Both the position numbers and the translations under genes were made by a program. This document shows, piece by piece, positions 1-7,271 of a DNA stretch of 18,450 bases. The stretch comes from Sulfurimonas sp. (GTDB lineage: Bacteria; Campylobacterota; Campylobacteria; Campylobacterales; Sulfurimonadaceae). The number at the start of each line of letters is the position of its first letter. Position 1 is the stretch's first letter. The stretch spans positions 1 through 18,450 of the forward strand of contig DTVI01000343.1 in assembly GCA_012963655.1 (NCBI GenBank). Direction: 5' to 3'. The notes below the pieces were generated by a model, which made no database searches, had not been told where the DNA came from, and saw only the letters and a program-made list of their open reading frames with translations.

Positions 1-172
1 CATCTAGTTTTGGAATTTTATCTAAATTTTCCTTTTTTGCATAATACATCATTAATTTTCTATAGAAATTAAAATTATTTAAGCAGAGATGCATTTTATT
101 ATTAAGATAAGAACCTAAAGATGATATCTTGTATTCAAGATAATTTGAGATCCTTAACAAAAGATGATCCTG
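1..172 (-). CDS. Open frame running off the left edge, unidentified partial gene
   Basis: On the minus strand a frame stays open for 57 codons, from just after a TGA at 173-175 to the window edge. The first ATG in it lies 27 codons in. The translation is rich in Asn, Lys, Leu and Tyr (for example CLNNFNFYRKLMMYYAKK) and looks more like protein than random AT-rich sequence. A second minus-strand frame just upstream, ATG near 238, gives 34 codons and stops at TGA. The two together could be one gene broken by a frameshift, or neither may be coding. I do not recognise a family, and there is no clear ribosome site. It is divergent from folE. Confidence 0.22.
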
Positions 173-327
173 TCATAACAAATCTACCATTTAATATAAG
201 ATATAAACTCTTTTGAGTTAGGAATGCTTTAGATATCATATATGGCTATCATAAACCGATACCTTGATCTATCTAAATAAAAAAAATAAAAACTAGTAAT
301 TAAATTTTACAAAATATACAATAACTA

Positions 328-364
328 TATAATCAAAGCTAAAAAGTGTTATCCTTCTTATACT
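328..364 (+). promoter_or_regulatory. Candidate folE promoter
   Basis: A perfect TATAAT lies at 328-333 and a second -10-like TATACT at 359-364, with folE starting at 377. Upstream sequence is AT-rich without a good -35, as is common for sigma-70 promoters in Campylobacterota. The 328 box gives a leader of about 37 nt; the 359 box would leave almost none. A weak AAGG lies just before the start codon. Confidence 0.35.
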
Positions 365-376
365 AAAAACTAAGGT

Positions 377-967
377 ATGAACGTGTCTGATATAAATAAT
401 GAAGCTTTTGAGAATGCTGTAAAAACCATGATGGAGTCGGTGGGTGAAGATCCTACTCGTGAGGGTTTAATCAAGACTCCCCAACGTGTACGAAAAGCCT
501 ATGAATTTATGTATGGAGGGTATAAAGAAGATCCAAATGAAATTCTCTCTTCTGCCCTTTTCACTTCATCTAATGATGAAATGGTTTTGATTAAAGATAT
601 AGAGCTTTATTCTACTTGTGAACATCATCTTCTTCCTATTATCGGACGTGCTCATATCGCATACATACCCGATGGAAAGGTGGTTGGTCTTTCCAAGATA
701 CCTCGTGTTGTAGATGTTTTCTCAAGACGTATGCAAATTCAAGAACAACTTACGGAACAAATTGCTGAGGCCATTATGAGTACCATTAAGCCTAAGGGAG
801 TGGCGGTAGTTATCCAAGCGCGTCACATGTGTATGGAAATGCGTGGGGTTGAAAAAATAAATTCTACTACAACATCTTCTGCACTTAGAGGCTTATTTAA
901 AAAAGATGAAAAAACAAGAGCAGAATTCTTTTCACTTATTAACGCACCTGTAGGCAATAGGTATTAA
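377..967 (+). CDS. folE: GTP cyclohydrolase I
   Basis: This cytosolic enzyme converts GTP to 7,8-dihydroneopterin triphosphate, the first step of tetrahydrofolate synthesis. The 196-aa length is normal for the homodecameric type I enzyme. Zinc ligands are visible: Cys81 and His84 in CEHHLLP and Cys152 in RHMCMEMRGV. The GTP-binding stretch GLSKIPRVVDVFSRR (104-118) and the following QEQLTEQIA are nearly canonical, as is the C-terminal TSSALRGLFK. The start is the first ATG and gives a full-length N-terminal helix. fliI follows after 21 nt on the same strand, so the two are probably co-transcribed; I recall the same folE-fliI order in Campylobacter jejuni. Nothing is missing or unusual. Confidence 0.97.
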   Translation: MNVSDINNEAFENAVKTMMESVGEDPTREGLIKTPQRVRKAYEFMYGGYKEDPNEILSSALFTSSNDEMVLIKDIELYSTCEHHLLPIIGRAHIAYIPDGKVVGLSKIPRVVDVFSRRMQIQEQLTEQIAEAIMSTIKPKGVAVVIQARHMCMEMRGVEKINSTTTSSALRGLFKKDEKTRAEFFSLINAPVGNRY

Positions 968-988
968 GATAATGTTGGAAATCCGTTA

Positions 989-2296
989 ATGCCTTTAAAT
1001 TCCATTAAAAACCGCATAAAAGGTCAAAACCTTTCTCCTACCTTTGGAACTATCTCTGAGATCAATGCCACTATGGTTCTTGCAAAGGGATTAAAGGTTA
1101 GCATTGGCGATACCGTGTGTATGATTTCTAAAGATATGGGAACAAGTACCATGGGTATGGTAACAGAACTCAAAGAAGGTTCTTTTGCTATCTCTCCTTT
1201 TTCTTTTATAGAAGGATATTGTATAGGAGATGAAGTCTTTTTAAAACAAAATGGAATGAAGATTAATGTGGGGCCTGAACTTTTAGGAAGAGTCGTTGAT
1301 CCTTTTATGGAACCCATAGATGGAAAAGGACCTCTTAATTGTTCTACGCAATACCCAATTATAAAAGCCCCTATTCGAGCAATGGCCCGAGGGATGATAG
1401 ATGAAAAGTTTTCTGTTGGAGTAAAAACTATAGACAGCCTTTTGTCATGTGGTAAAGGACAAAAGCTTGGTATCTTTGCAGGTTCAGGTGTAGGTAAATC
1501 TACACTGATGGGAATGATAGTTAGAGGTTCACAAGCTCCTATAAAGGTGGTTGCTCTAATTGGTGAGAGGGGACGTGAGGTACCTGAATTTATTCAAAAA
1601 AATCTTGGGGGAGACCTTACTAATACCGTCATTATTGTTGCAACCTCAGATGATTCTGCCTTAATGCGTAAATACGGGGCCTTTTCAGCCATGAGTGTTG
1701 CTGAGTATTTTAAGGATCAAGGTCAAGATATCTTATTTATGATGGATTCTGTCACACGTTTTGCCATGGCCCAGCGTGAAATTGGTCTTGCCTTAGGCGA
1801 ACCACCAACCTCAAAAGGATATCCTCCTTCTTCACTTTCACTTCTTCCTCAGCTTATGGAAAGAGCAGGAAAAGAAGAAGGAAAAGGCTCAATAACTGCC
1901 TTTTTCACTATCTTAGTTGAGGGGGATGATATGAATGACCCTATTGCGGATCAGTCCCGTTCTATCTTAGATGGGCATATTGTCTTATCAAGAGAATTAA
2001 CTGACTTTGGAATTTATCCTCCTATACATATACTCAATTCAGCTTCTAGGGTTATGAATGATATTATTTCAGCAGAACATTTTGAAGCAGCTAGAAAATT
2101 CAGACGTTTATATACATTATTAAAAGAAAATGAAGTCTTGATTCGAATTGGAGCATATTCCACAGGTAATGATAAAGAACTTGATGAGGCAATTGCTAAA
2201 AAAGGGAAGATGGAAGAATTTATCTCTCAAGGGTCTTCATTTATCTCAGACTTCAATGAGAGTGCACAACAGCTTATAGAACTAATGGATACTTAG
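989..2296 (+). CDS. fliI: Flagellum-specific export ATPase FliI
   Basis: FliI is the hexameric ATPase at the base of the flagellar type III export apparatus and helps unload and unfold export substrates. The 435-aa protein has the F1-beta-like order: N-terminal beta-barrel (about 15-95), Walker A GSGVGKST (165-172), the family signature around GERGREVPEF (192-201), Walker B ending at MMDS (Asp253), and the ATPase alpha/beta signature ADQSRSILDGH (320-330). The stretch EPPTSKGYPPS (271-281) supports FliI/YscN rather than F1-ATPase. With no other secretion genes nearby and folE just upstream, flagellar FliI fits better than a virulence-type YscN. The ATG at 989 has only a weak GGAAA ahead; an ATG at 972 runs straight into a stop. 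Confidence 0.95.
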   Translation: MPLNSIKNRIKGQNLSPTFGTISEINATMVLAKGLKVSIGDTVCMISKDMGTSTMGMVTELKEGSFAISPFSFIEGYCIGDEVFLKQNGMKINVGPELLGRVVDPFMEPIDGKGPLNCSTQYPIIKAPIRAMARGMIDEKFSVGVKTIDSLLSCGKGQKLGIFAGSGVGKSTLMGMIVRGSQAPIKVVALIGERGREVPEFIQKNLGGDLTNTVIIVATSDDSALMRKYGAFSAMSVAEYFKDQGQDILFMMDSVTRFAMAQREIGLALGEPPTSKGYPPSSLSLLPQLMERAGKEEGKGSITAFFTILVEGDDMNDPIADQSRSILDGHIVLSRELTDFGIYPPIHILNSASRVMNDIISAEHFEAARKFRRLYTLLKENEVLIRIGAYSTGNDKELDEAIAKKGKMEEFISQGSSFISDFNESAQQLIELMDT

Positions 2297-2391
2297 GCCT
2301 AATAAACTAAAATATTTCTTAAACCAAACTTCCTCTAAAATAATCTTAAGCATCATCTTAACAAATACCTATTATTATGTCGTTAACAAAG

Positions 2392-2430
2392 AGGACAAAA
2401 ATTGTCCTATTTAAAAATTCTGAGTATTAT
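2392..2430 (+). promoter_or_regulatory. nifS promoter with an overlapping palindromic operator candidate
   Basis: A perfect 17-bp palindrome AGGACAAAAATTGTCCT (7-bp arms 2392-2398 and 2402-2408) overlaps a good promoter. TTGTCC at 2402-2407 acts as -35, followed by exactly 17 bp and then TATTAT at 2425-2430. The predicted transcript start near 2437 lies 27 nt before the nifS ATG at 2464. A repressor on the palindrome would block the -35 box. This resembles control of Fe-S assembly genes by an iron or cluster sensor in other bacteria, but the regulator cannot be named; the sequence does not match the Fur or IscR consensus as I know them. Confidence 0.55.
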
Positions 2431-2463
2431 TATCGTTTAGATACTCTTATTAAAAGGAATAAT

Positions 2464-3681
2464 ATGCAAGCTTATTTAGATAACAACGCAACAACTCAAA
2501 TGGACCCAAAGGTTCTTGAAGCGATGCTTCCTTATATGACTGAGATGTTTGGGAATCCAAACTCACTTCATAAATATGGGACAAAGACACACCCAGCCCT
2601 TAGAAAGGCAATTGATCAAGTTTATACTGGTATTGGTGCAGGAGATAATGATGATATCGTTTTTACTTCATGTGCAACTGAGTCAAATAACTGGGTTCTA
2701 AAGTCAATCTGGTCTGACCTTATGCAACATGGTGATAAAAACCATATCGTTACAACTGAGATTGAGCACCCATCAATTTTAGCTACATGTAAGTACTTAG
2801 AAGAAAGCTGTGGAGTTAAGGTAACTTACCTTCCAGTAAATGAGCAAGGTGTTATCGAAGCACATACAGTTAAGTCTTTTATTACTGATAGAACAGCACT
2901 TGTTTCTATTATGTGGGCTAACAACGAAACAGGAATGATTTTTCCAATGAAAGAAATTTCTGAAGTTTGTAAGGCAAAAGGTGTTCTTTTACACACAGAT
3001 GCAGTTCAAGCTGTTGGTAAGATTCCTGTTAATGTATCTGAAATGGACATAGCATTTATGTCTTTTTCTGCTCATAAGTTTCACGGGCCAAAGGGTGTTG
3101 GTGCCTTATACATCAAAGATTCACGTAAACTTACTCCTCTTTTACATGGTGGAGAGCAAATGGGTGGACGTCGTTCAGGGACACTAAACGTACCAGGAAT
3201 TATTGGTATGGGTATGGCAATTGAACTTGCTACTACTGATATGGACGCAAAAATAGCTTCAATAGCTATAAAGCGTAATAAGATTGAAGATGCACTTCTT
3301 AAATTAGAAGATGTATTTGTTGTTGGTGATCGCGAAAATCGTACGCCTAACACTATCCTTATCTCTGTAAGAGGTGTTGAGGGTGAAGGTATGCTGTGGG
3401 ACCTTAACAATGCTATGATTGGTGCTTCAACTGGTTCAGCTTGTGCATCAGCAGATCTTGAAGGTAATACAGTAATGCTTGCAATCGGTGCGGACAATGA
3501 ACTTGCTCACACAGGTATGCGTCTAAGCCTTAGCCGTTTTACTACAGATGAAGAAGTTGATTTTGTAATTAAGGCTTTCGTAGATGGTGTTCATCGTTTA
3601 AGAGCTATTTCTAGCTCATATGCAGAAGTACAACCAACTGCAGGCGGAGAAGTTCGTGAATGTGAACTTCACCACCACTAG
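2464..3681 (+). CDS. nifS: Cysteine desulfurase NifS
   Basis: NifS is a PLP enzyme that takes sulfur from L-cysteine as a persulfide and hands it to the scaffold, here NifU next door. From this start the protein has 405 aa. It opens with the typical AYLDNNATTQMDP. The PLP lysine is Lys205 in SAHKFHGPKG and the persulfide cysteine is Cys327 in STGSACAS; HTDAVQAVGK (177-186) and GGGRRSGT-like GGRRSGT (234-240) are also present. I chose ATG 2464 because AAGGA sits 7 nt upstream, the family begins here, and the promoter at 2402-2430 would start transcription downstream of the ATG at 2377; that earlier ATG would add 29 unrelated residues. In Campylobacterota this pair serves general Fe-S assembly. 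The C-terminus ends in three histidines. Confidence 0.95.
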   Translation: MQAYLDNNATTQMDPKVLEAMLPYMTEMFGNPNSLHKYGTKTHPALRKAIDQVYTGIGAGDNDDIVFTSCATESNNWVLKSIWSDLMQHGDKNHIVTTEIEHPSILATCKYLEESCGVKVTYLPVNEQGVIEAHTVKSFITDRTALVSIMWANNETGMIFPMKEISEVCKAKGVLLHTDAVQAVGKIPVNVSEMDIAFMSFSAHKFHGPKGVGALYIKDSRKLTPLLHGGEQMGGRRSGTLNVPGIIGMGMAIELATTDMDAKIASIAIKRNKIEDALLKLEDVFVVGDRENRTPNTILISVRGVEGEGMLWDLNNAMIGASTGSACASADLEGNTVMLAIGADNELAHTGMRLSLSRFTTDEEVDFVIKAFVDGVHRLRAISSSYAEVQPTAGGEVRECELHHH

Positions 3682-3697
3682 AGACTAAGTTTTAAAG

Positions 3698-3770
3698 CGT
3701 GCTAAGGCACGAGAACTTCACATTATGTGAAACTCGTACTCTAGCGTAAGAGTTTGTGTAAGTACACAAA
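3698..3770 (+). repeat. Chain of stem-loops between nifS and nifU
   Basis: Four inverted repeats follow each other in the 150-nt spacer: CGTGC/GCACG (3698-3711, 4-nt loop), TTCAC/GTGAA (3717-3731), ACTCT/AGAGT (3738-3753, with an alternative longer pairing AAACTC/GAGTTT at 3730-3755), and TTTGTGTA/TACACAAA (3753-3770, 8-bp arms, 2-nt centre). None is followed by a U-run, so they are not ordinary terminators. They could stabilise or process the nifS-nifU transcript. The last one could also be an operator, since a TATAAA box at 3779-3784 might drive nifU separately. Confidence 0.5.
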
Positions 3771-3831
3771 TCTTGTACTATAAATGAGGGAGCAACCTTC
3801 ATTTAATAAAATAAAATTCAGGAGCACGATT

Positions 3832-4806
3832 ATGGCAAAGAATGATATATTAGGCGAGTCTCTATGGGACGCGTACTCAGATAAAGTTACAACACTTATG
3901 AATAACCCTCAACACCAGGGTGAAATTTTTCCAGATGAAGCAGAAGCACGTGGTAACAAGTTAATTGTTGCAGACTTCGGTGCAGAAAGCTGTGGAGATG
4001 CGGTTCGTTTATATTGGGAAATTGACCCTAAAGACGATAAGATTGTAAACTCTAAGTTCAAATCTTTTGGTTGTGGTACTGCTATCGCATCTTCAGATGT
4101 AATGACTGAACTTTGTATTGGTAAAACAGTTCAAGAAGCAGTTACTATTACAAATATTGACGTTGAGCTTGCTTTACGTGATAACCCAGAAACTCCTGCA
4201 GTGCCACCTCAAAAGATGCACTGTTCAGTAATGGCTTATGACGTTATCAAAAAAGCAGCAGGTATGTACCTTGGTGTTGATGAAGCAACATTTGAAACAG
4301 AAACTATTGTGTGTGAATGTGCACGTGTTTCTCTTTCTACACTTCAAGAAGTTATCAAACTTAATGACCTTACAACAGTTGCACAAGTTACTGATTATAC
4401 TAAGGCTGGCGGTTTCTGTAAGTCTTGTATTAAGCCAGGTGGACACGAAGATAGAGAATTCTATCTAGAAGACATCCTTGTTGATACAAGAAAAGAAATG
4501 GATTCTGAAAAAATGAAGTCTGCAGCGGATGCTGGTATTGATGGTGATTTTGAAGGAATGACTCTTGTTCAAAAAATCAAGGCTATTGATAAGGTAGTTG
4601 ACGCTGATATTCGTCAATTCTTAATCATGGATGGCGGAAATATGGAAGTTATTGATGTTAAGTCAACTGACGAAAATATTGACGTATATATCCGTTACCT
4701 TGGTTCATGTGATGGTTGTGCATCATCTTCAACAGGTACACTTTATGCAATTGAATCAGCACTAAAAGAAAAGCTTTCTCAAAAGATTAGAGTTCTTCCA
4801 ATCTAA
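3832..4806 (+). CDS. nifU: Fe-S cluster scaffold protein NifU (three-domain form)
   Basis: NifU builds Fe-S clusters from sulfur delivered by NifS and passes them to target proteins. The 324-aa protein has all three classical modules. The first is an IscU-like domain with cluster ligands Cys54, Cys81 and Cys131. The second is a BFD-like [2Fe-2S] domain with Cys161 and Cys163 (CECARVS) and Cys196 and Cys199 (CKSC). The third is a C-terminal Nfu domain with Cys293 and Cys296 in GSCDGCASSSTGTL. The start at 3832 follows a strong AGGAG (3820-3824); the in-frame ATG at 3784 would add 16 residues of no family character. It lies 150 nt after nifS with stem-loops between, so its level may be set separately from nifS. 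Confidence 0.95.
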   Translation: MAKNDILGESLWDAYSDKVTTLMNNPQHQGEIFPDEAEARGNKLIVADFGAESCGDAVRLYWEIDPKDDKIVNSKFKSFGCGTAIASSDVMTELCIGKTVQEAVTITNIDVELALRDNPETPAVPPQKMHCSVMAYDVIKKAAGMYLGVDEATFETETIVCECARVSLSTLQEVIKLNDLTTVAQVTDYTKAGGFCKSCIKPGGHEDREFYLEDILVDTRKEMDSEKMKSAADAGIDGDFEGMTLVQKIKAIDKVVDADIRQFLIMDGGNMEVIDVKSTDENIDVYIRYLGSCDGCASSSTGTLYAIESALKEKLSQKIRVLPI

Positions 4807-4838
4807 TAAGCTTTTTATTTATATAAACTCTTCTTAGG

Positions 4839-4857
4839 GAGGGTTTTATAATCCCTC
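4839..4857. terminator. Possible hairpin between convergent nifU and phoH
   Basis: GAGGG (4839-4843) pairs with CCCTC (4853-4857) across a 9-nt AT-rich loop, extendable by two G-T pairs. It lies between the 3' ends of nifU and phoH and could work on either strand, but neither side has a strong U-run, so it may not be an efficient intrinsic terminator. Confidence 0.35.
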
Positions 4858-4906
4858 TTATACTCAAACAATCATCCCTAATACTCTTATAGCTATCACA
4901 TTCTTT

Positions 4907-6391
4907 TTAAAAATTTTTATCAAACCAATTAGCAATTTCACTTCTTATCGTATGTCTAAGTTGAACACCGGCTATATAATTCTCAGTTTTTGCCTTTTGA
5001 AGTAAGGCGACTAAGGCATTTCTTCTTTTAGATAAAAAAGGATGGTCAATTTGGTTGGGATCCCCCATCACAACTAAGCGAGTCTCATCCCCCATTCTTG
5101 TTCCTATAAGCTTCAGTGTAGCAGCCGTGAGGTTTTGAGCCTCGTCTATGATGACAAACTTCTTAGAGATTGTTGTCCCTCTTAGATGGGCGATATCCAT
5201 AACCTCAATATTATTTTTTACCATAAAAGATTCGGTAGCAGTTTCTTGTTTCATAGAGTTAATGTTTCCCGTATATTCTACTTGAGATTCAATAGAACGT
5301 TTTGTCATATGCTCAATGGTAAAGTTAATGGCAGAATACAAGGGATACATAAAATAACCTAGTTTTTGGCCCTCATCTCCTTTTCTAAAACCTAACTCAG
5401 ATTGTTGGTCATTGGCTGTAACTGTATTTCTGGCGTAAATTATACCTTCTACGATGTCCTCATTTAAAAGCTCTAAGCCTGCCTGTAAAGCAATAAGTGT
5501 TTTACCTGAGCCTGTTGAGCCTGAAACCACAGTAATGTAGTTTTGAGGATGAGTGAGTACAGTAAAATAGAACTTTTGCTCTAGATTAATAGGTCTTACA
5601 AGGTTATCATTATAAAACTCACCAAATCGCTTATCAAAATCACACCATTCTAAATGACTATTATTAACAAGGGCATACTTTTGTATCCCTGTTTCATAAA
5701 TTTGTGATTTATCATCCCCTGCTTCTTGAACAAAGGTTATTTGTTCAAAATTGAGATGTTCTTCTATATTTTCAAGTTTAGGCGTATCCCCTTGATAAAT
5801 GTATGTCTTTAAAAACTCTATTTCATCTGGACGATCTACACTTGAATTTCGAATACTTTGTGTGCTAATTCCTTGAACTTCTGAAGCAATTTTAAATGAA
5901 ATATCATTCGTTAAAAGTGTCAAATGATAGTCTTGGGCTATTTCACCAATCTTAGCATCATTAAGTCCATGTTCATGTCTGTATGTTTTTTCAATCTCAT
6001 AGGATTTTCTATAAATAATATATAAGGGTATATCTTCACCTACCTGTTTATCAAGTAAGTTAGCATTACCAAAGGTTACGGATAAACGATAATATTTATC
6101 ATCACATTCTTTTGCATTAATTTGGGCGCATTTTTGCACACACTCAGGGAGTTCACAGAACTCTATAGTTCTTCCCTTTTCATTATCTGAAAAACGAAAA
6201 AACTCTCTCGCTCTAAAGCCTGCATCTCCACGAATATCATCTTTTTTGTTGTTAAGTTCTGCTAAAACGATATCATTAATTAAAACAGCGTTTTCATTAT
6301 TATCATAAAGTCGAAGGATATGGAGGGGATCATCAAGGATAACGGAGGTATCTAAAAGGTAACAGTTCTGTTTAGTCGGTGTTTCAGACAT
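4907..6391 (-). CDS. PIN domain-PhoH family ATPase (PhoH2/YlaK type)
   Basis: This 494-aa protein joins an N-terminal PIN nuclease domain to a C-terminal PhoH ATPase, the arrangement called PhoH2 or YlaK. PIN features are LLDTSVILDD (12-21, first acidic residue Asp14), NDIVLAEL (39-46, Glu45) and LLTNDISF (159-166). The ATPase part has Walker A GSTGSGKT (291-298), Walker B VIIDEAQN (413-420) and VMGDPNQID (441-449). Related proteins in other bacteria couple RNA unwinding with cleavage, so an RNA-directed role is likely but not proven here. The start codon has AAGG about 8 nt upstream. It stands alone, convergent with nifU, with about 300 bp before the next annotated gene. Confidence 0.9.
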   Translation of the reverse strand: MSETPTKQNCYLLDTSVILDDPLHILRLYDNNENAVLINDIVLAELNNKKDDIRGDAGFRAREFFRFSDNEKGRTIEFCELPECVQKCAQINAKECDDKYYRLSVTFGNANLLDKQVGEDIPLYIIYRKSYEIEKTYRHEHGLNDAKIGEIAQDYHLTLLTNDISFKIASEVQGISTQSIRNSSVDRPDEIEFLKTYIYQGDTPKLENIEEHLNFEQITFVQEAGDDKSQIYETGIQKYALVNNSHLEWCDFDKRFGEFYNDNLVRPINLEQKFYFTVLTHPQNYITVVSGSTGSGKTLIALQAGLELLNEDIVEGIIYARNTVTANDQQSELGFRKGDEGQKLGYFMYPLYSAINFTIEHMTKRSIESQVEYTGNINSMKQETATESFMVKNNIEVMDIAHLRGTTISKKFVIIDEAQNLTAATLKLIGTRMGDETRLVVMGDPNQIDHPFLSKRRNALVALLQKAKTENYIAGVQLRHTIRSEIANWFDKNF

Positions 6392-6691
6392 GGATGCGAC
6401 CTTATGTGAAAATATAAATTTTTACGTAACACTAATCTTTGTACATTTATATTAAACCACACAAAACAAAAAATAATTCTTAAGCCTAAGAAAAACTTAT
6501 AAAAAGCATTATCCATACTTACAGACTACATTTCATCTAAGGGTAAGAGATCTGGCCTCTTAGGACCTTCATTTTCAAGCTTATTATCTTCTTCCATAAG
6601 TTCCGAAAGTCTTTCTAGTTAAATAATATAATCGACTTAATTGAAGTATTTTTTTATGCTACGGACTATAATAAATAAGTAATATTGTTAC
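6392..6691. other. Intergenic stretch upstream of phoH
   Basis: About 300 bp, very AT-rich. It must hold the minus-strand phoH promoter; a TTATATT lies roughly 25 bp upstream of the phoH start. Apart from the possible 23-codon frame at 6526-6597 I see no gene, no clear hairpin and no repeat. Confidence 0.5.
6526..6597 (-). CDS. Possible 23-aa small protein or gene remnant
   Basis: An ATG at 6597 opens a 23-codon frame ending at TAG 6526-6528. The product is acidic and charged and ends GPKRPDLLPLDEM. The frame is open for seven further codons upstream of the ATG (LERLSEL), giving a helical, coiled-coil-like run, so it may be the tail of a decayed larger gene rather than a true small protein. 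A GGAA lies just before the ATG. No family recognised. Confidence 0.25.
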   Translation of the reverse strand: MEEDNKLENEGPKRPDLLPLDEM

Positions 6692-6916
6692 TTAGATAAT
6701 CCCAAGTTGAAGTAAGGCTTCATCATTAATCTCATCTTGAGACATATGGGTCTTGCTTTGATAGATATAGGCGACAGGGAGTACATCCCAAAACTTATCG
6801 CTAGGATGCTGTACCCCTGCAAAGTCTAAAAGACGTGATTGAGTATCATCTGAAAGTTCATAAAACATAATAGTGTCATCTGTAAGGATATCGCCAATTT
6901 GAGGATTAGAAAACAT
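6692..6916 (-). CDS. Hypothetical 74-aa acidic protein
   Basis: I do not recognise this protein. From the ATG at 6916 it is 74 aa, soluble and acidic, with no cysteine, signal peptide or membrane segment. It reads as two parts: a front half with SDDTQSRLLDFAG, and a back half with KFWDVLPVAYIYQSKTHMSQ followed by EINDEALLQLGII. A GTG three codons earlier is possible, but AAGGG lies 11 nt before the ATG and only 2 nt before the GTG, so I prefer the ATG. It stands alone, divergent from the small membrane protein at 7090. The regular composition and ribosome site suggest a real gene. Confidence 0.6.
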   Translation of the reverse strand: MFSNPQIGDILTDDTIMFYELSDDTQSRLLDFAGVQHPSDKFWDVLPVAYIYQSKTHMSQDEINDEALLQLGII

Positions 6917-6996
6917 ACTAAGCACTACCCTTATTTTTTTAACTGATTATATATCAAAGAAAATAGAATTAATGTTAATTAGGCAAAATGTTTACA

Positions 6997-7062
6997 TTTC
7001 TTTAGTAAAAGGCTTATCTTTCTTTAGACAAATCTTTATATTTCTTCAGAAAATGTTATTAT
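6997..7062 (+). repeat. Three imperfect 22-bp direct repeats upstream of a small membrane protein gene
   Basis: Copies begin at 6997, 7019 and 7041, each opening with TTTCTTTAG or TTTCTTCAG and ending in an ATC/TAT-rich tail. The 22-bp step is two helical turns, so a protein bound to each copy would lie on one face of the DNA. The array ends 28 bp before the start of the 52-aa gene at 7090, in its promoter region. Confidence 0.5.
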
Positions 7063-7078
7063 TGTTTCAAAAAACAAT
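7061..7078 (+). promoter_or_regulatory. Inverted repeat just upstream of the small membrane protein gene
   Basis: ATTGTTTCAAAAAACAAT has perfect 7-bp arms (7061-7067 and 7072-7078) around CAAA. It abuts the 22-bp direct repeats and ends 11 nt before the ATG at 7090. It could be an operator, or a leader hairpin controlling ribosome access. No U-run follows, so it is not a terminator. Confidence 0.4.
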
Positions 7079-7089
7079 GGGTATAAATT

Positions 7090-7248
7090 ATGAAAAGCAG
7101 ATGTGATAAAGAAGACAAATCTTGTGGAAGTGCTTGCGATGAAACCCGTAAGCAAGTGGATAAAATTATGCTTGTTTTTGGGATAATTATTGTGATTATG
7201 CTTTGGTATATAATGAGCGAAGGACTCTTAGAAAAAGCCCTTATCTAA
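7090..7248 (+). CDS. Small single-pass membrane protein with N-terminal cysteines (52 aa)
   Basis: A 52-codon frame gives a charged N-terminal part with three cysteines (Cys5, Cys12, Cys16; CDKEDKSCGSAC), then one strong hydrophobic segment of about 18 residues (IMLVFGIIIVIMLWYIM, about 26-42) and a short tail EGLLEKALI. The Arg and Lys before the segment predict the cysteine part stays in the cytoplasm. The cysteines are spaced C-x6-C-x3-C and could bind a metal or form disulfides. I do not recognise the family. The ribosome site is weak (GGG about 10 nt upstream). The repeats and dyad upstream suggest the gene is regulated. It converges with the LRV gene. Confidence 0.6.
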   Translation: MKSRCDKEDKSCGSACDETRKQVDKIMLVFGIIIVIMLWYIMSEGLLEKALI

Positions 7249-7271
7249 GCTCTTTCTTTATACTAAATAAT

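Noticed and set aside
989..2296. F1-ATPase subunit or virulence type III ATPase
   Set aside because: FliI/YscN-specific motifs exclude F1, and there are no injectisome genes nearby.
2377..2463. ATG at 2377 as the nifS start
   Set aside because: It adds 29 residues unlike the family, lies upstream of the predicted transcript start, and has no ribosome site; ATG 2464 has AAGGA and the canonical N-terminus.
3081..3497. 138-codon minus-strand frame inside nifS
   Set aside because: It lies wholly antisense to a highly conserved gene, has Ser/Ile/Pro-rich low-complexity translation and no ribosome site.
3784..3831. ATG at 3784 as the nifU start
   Set aside because: The extra 16 residues have no family character, and the strong AGGAG lies just before ATG 3832.
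4238..4468. Frames on both strands inside nifU (4225-4468)
   Set aside because: Both overlap the conserved 2Fe-2S region of NifU and give no sensible protein.
6997..7062. CRISPR-like array
   Set aside because: The 22-bp units are contiguous with no spacers, imperfect and only three; no cas genes in the window.
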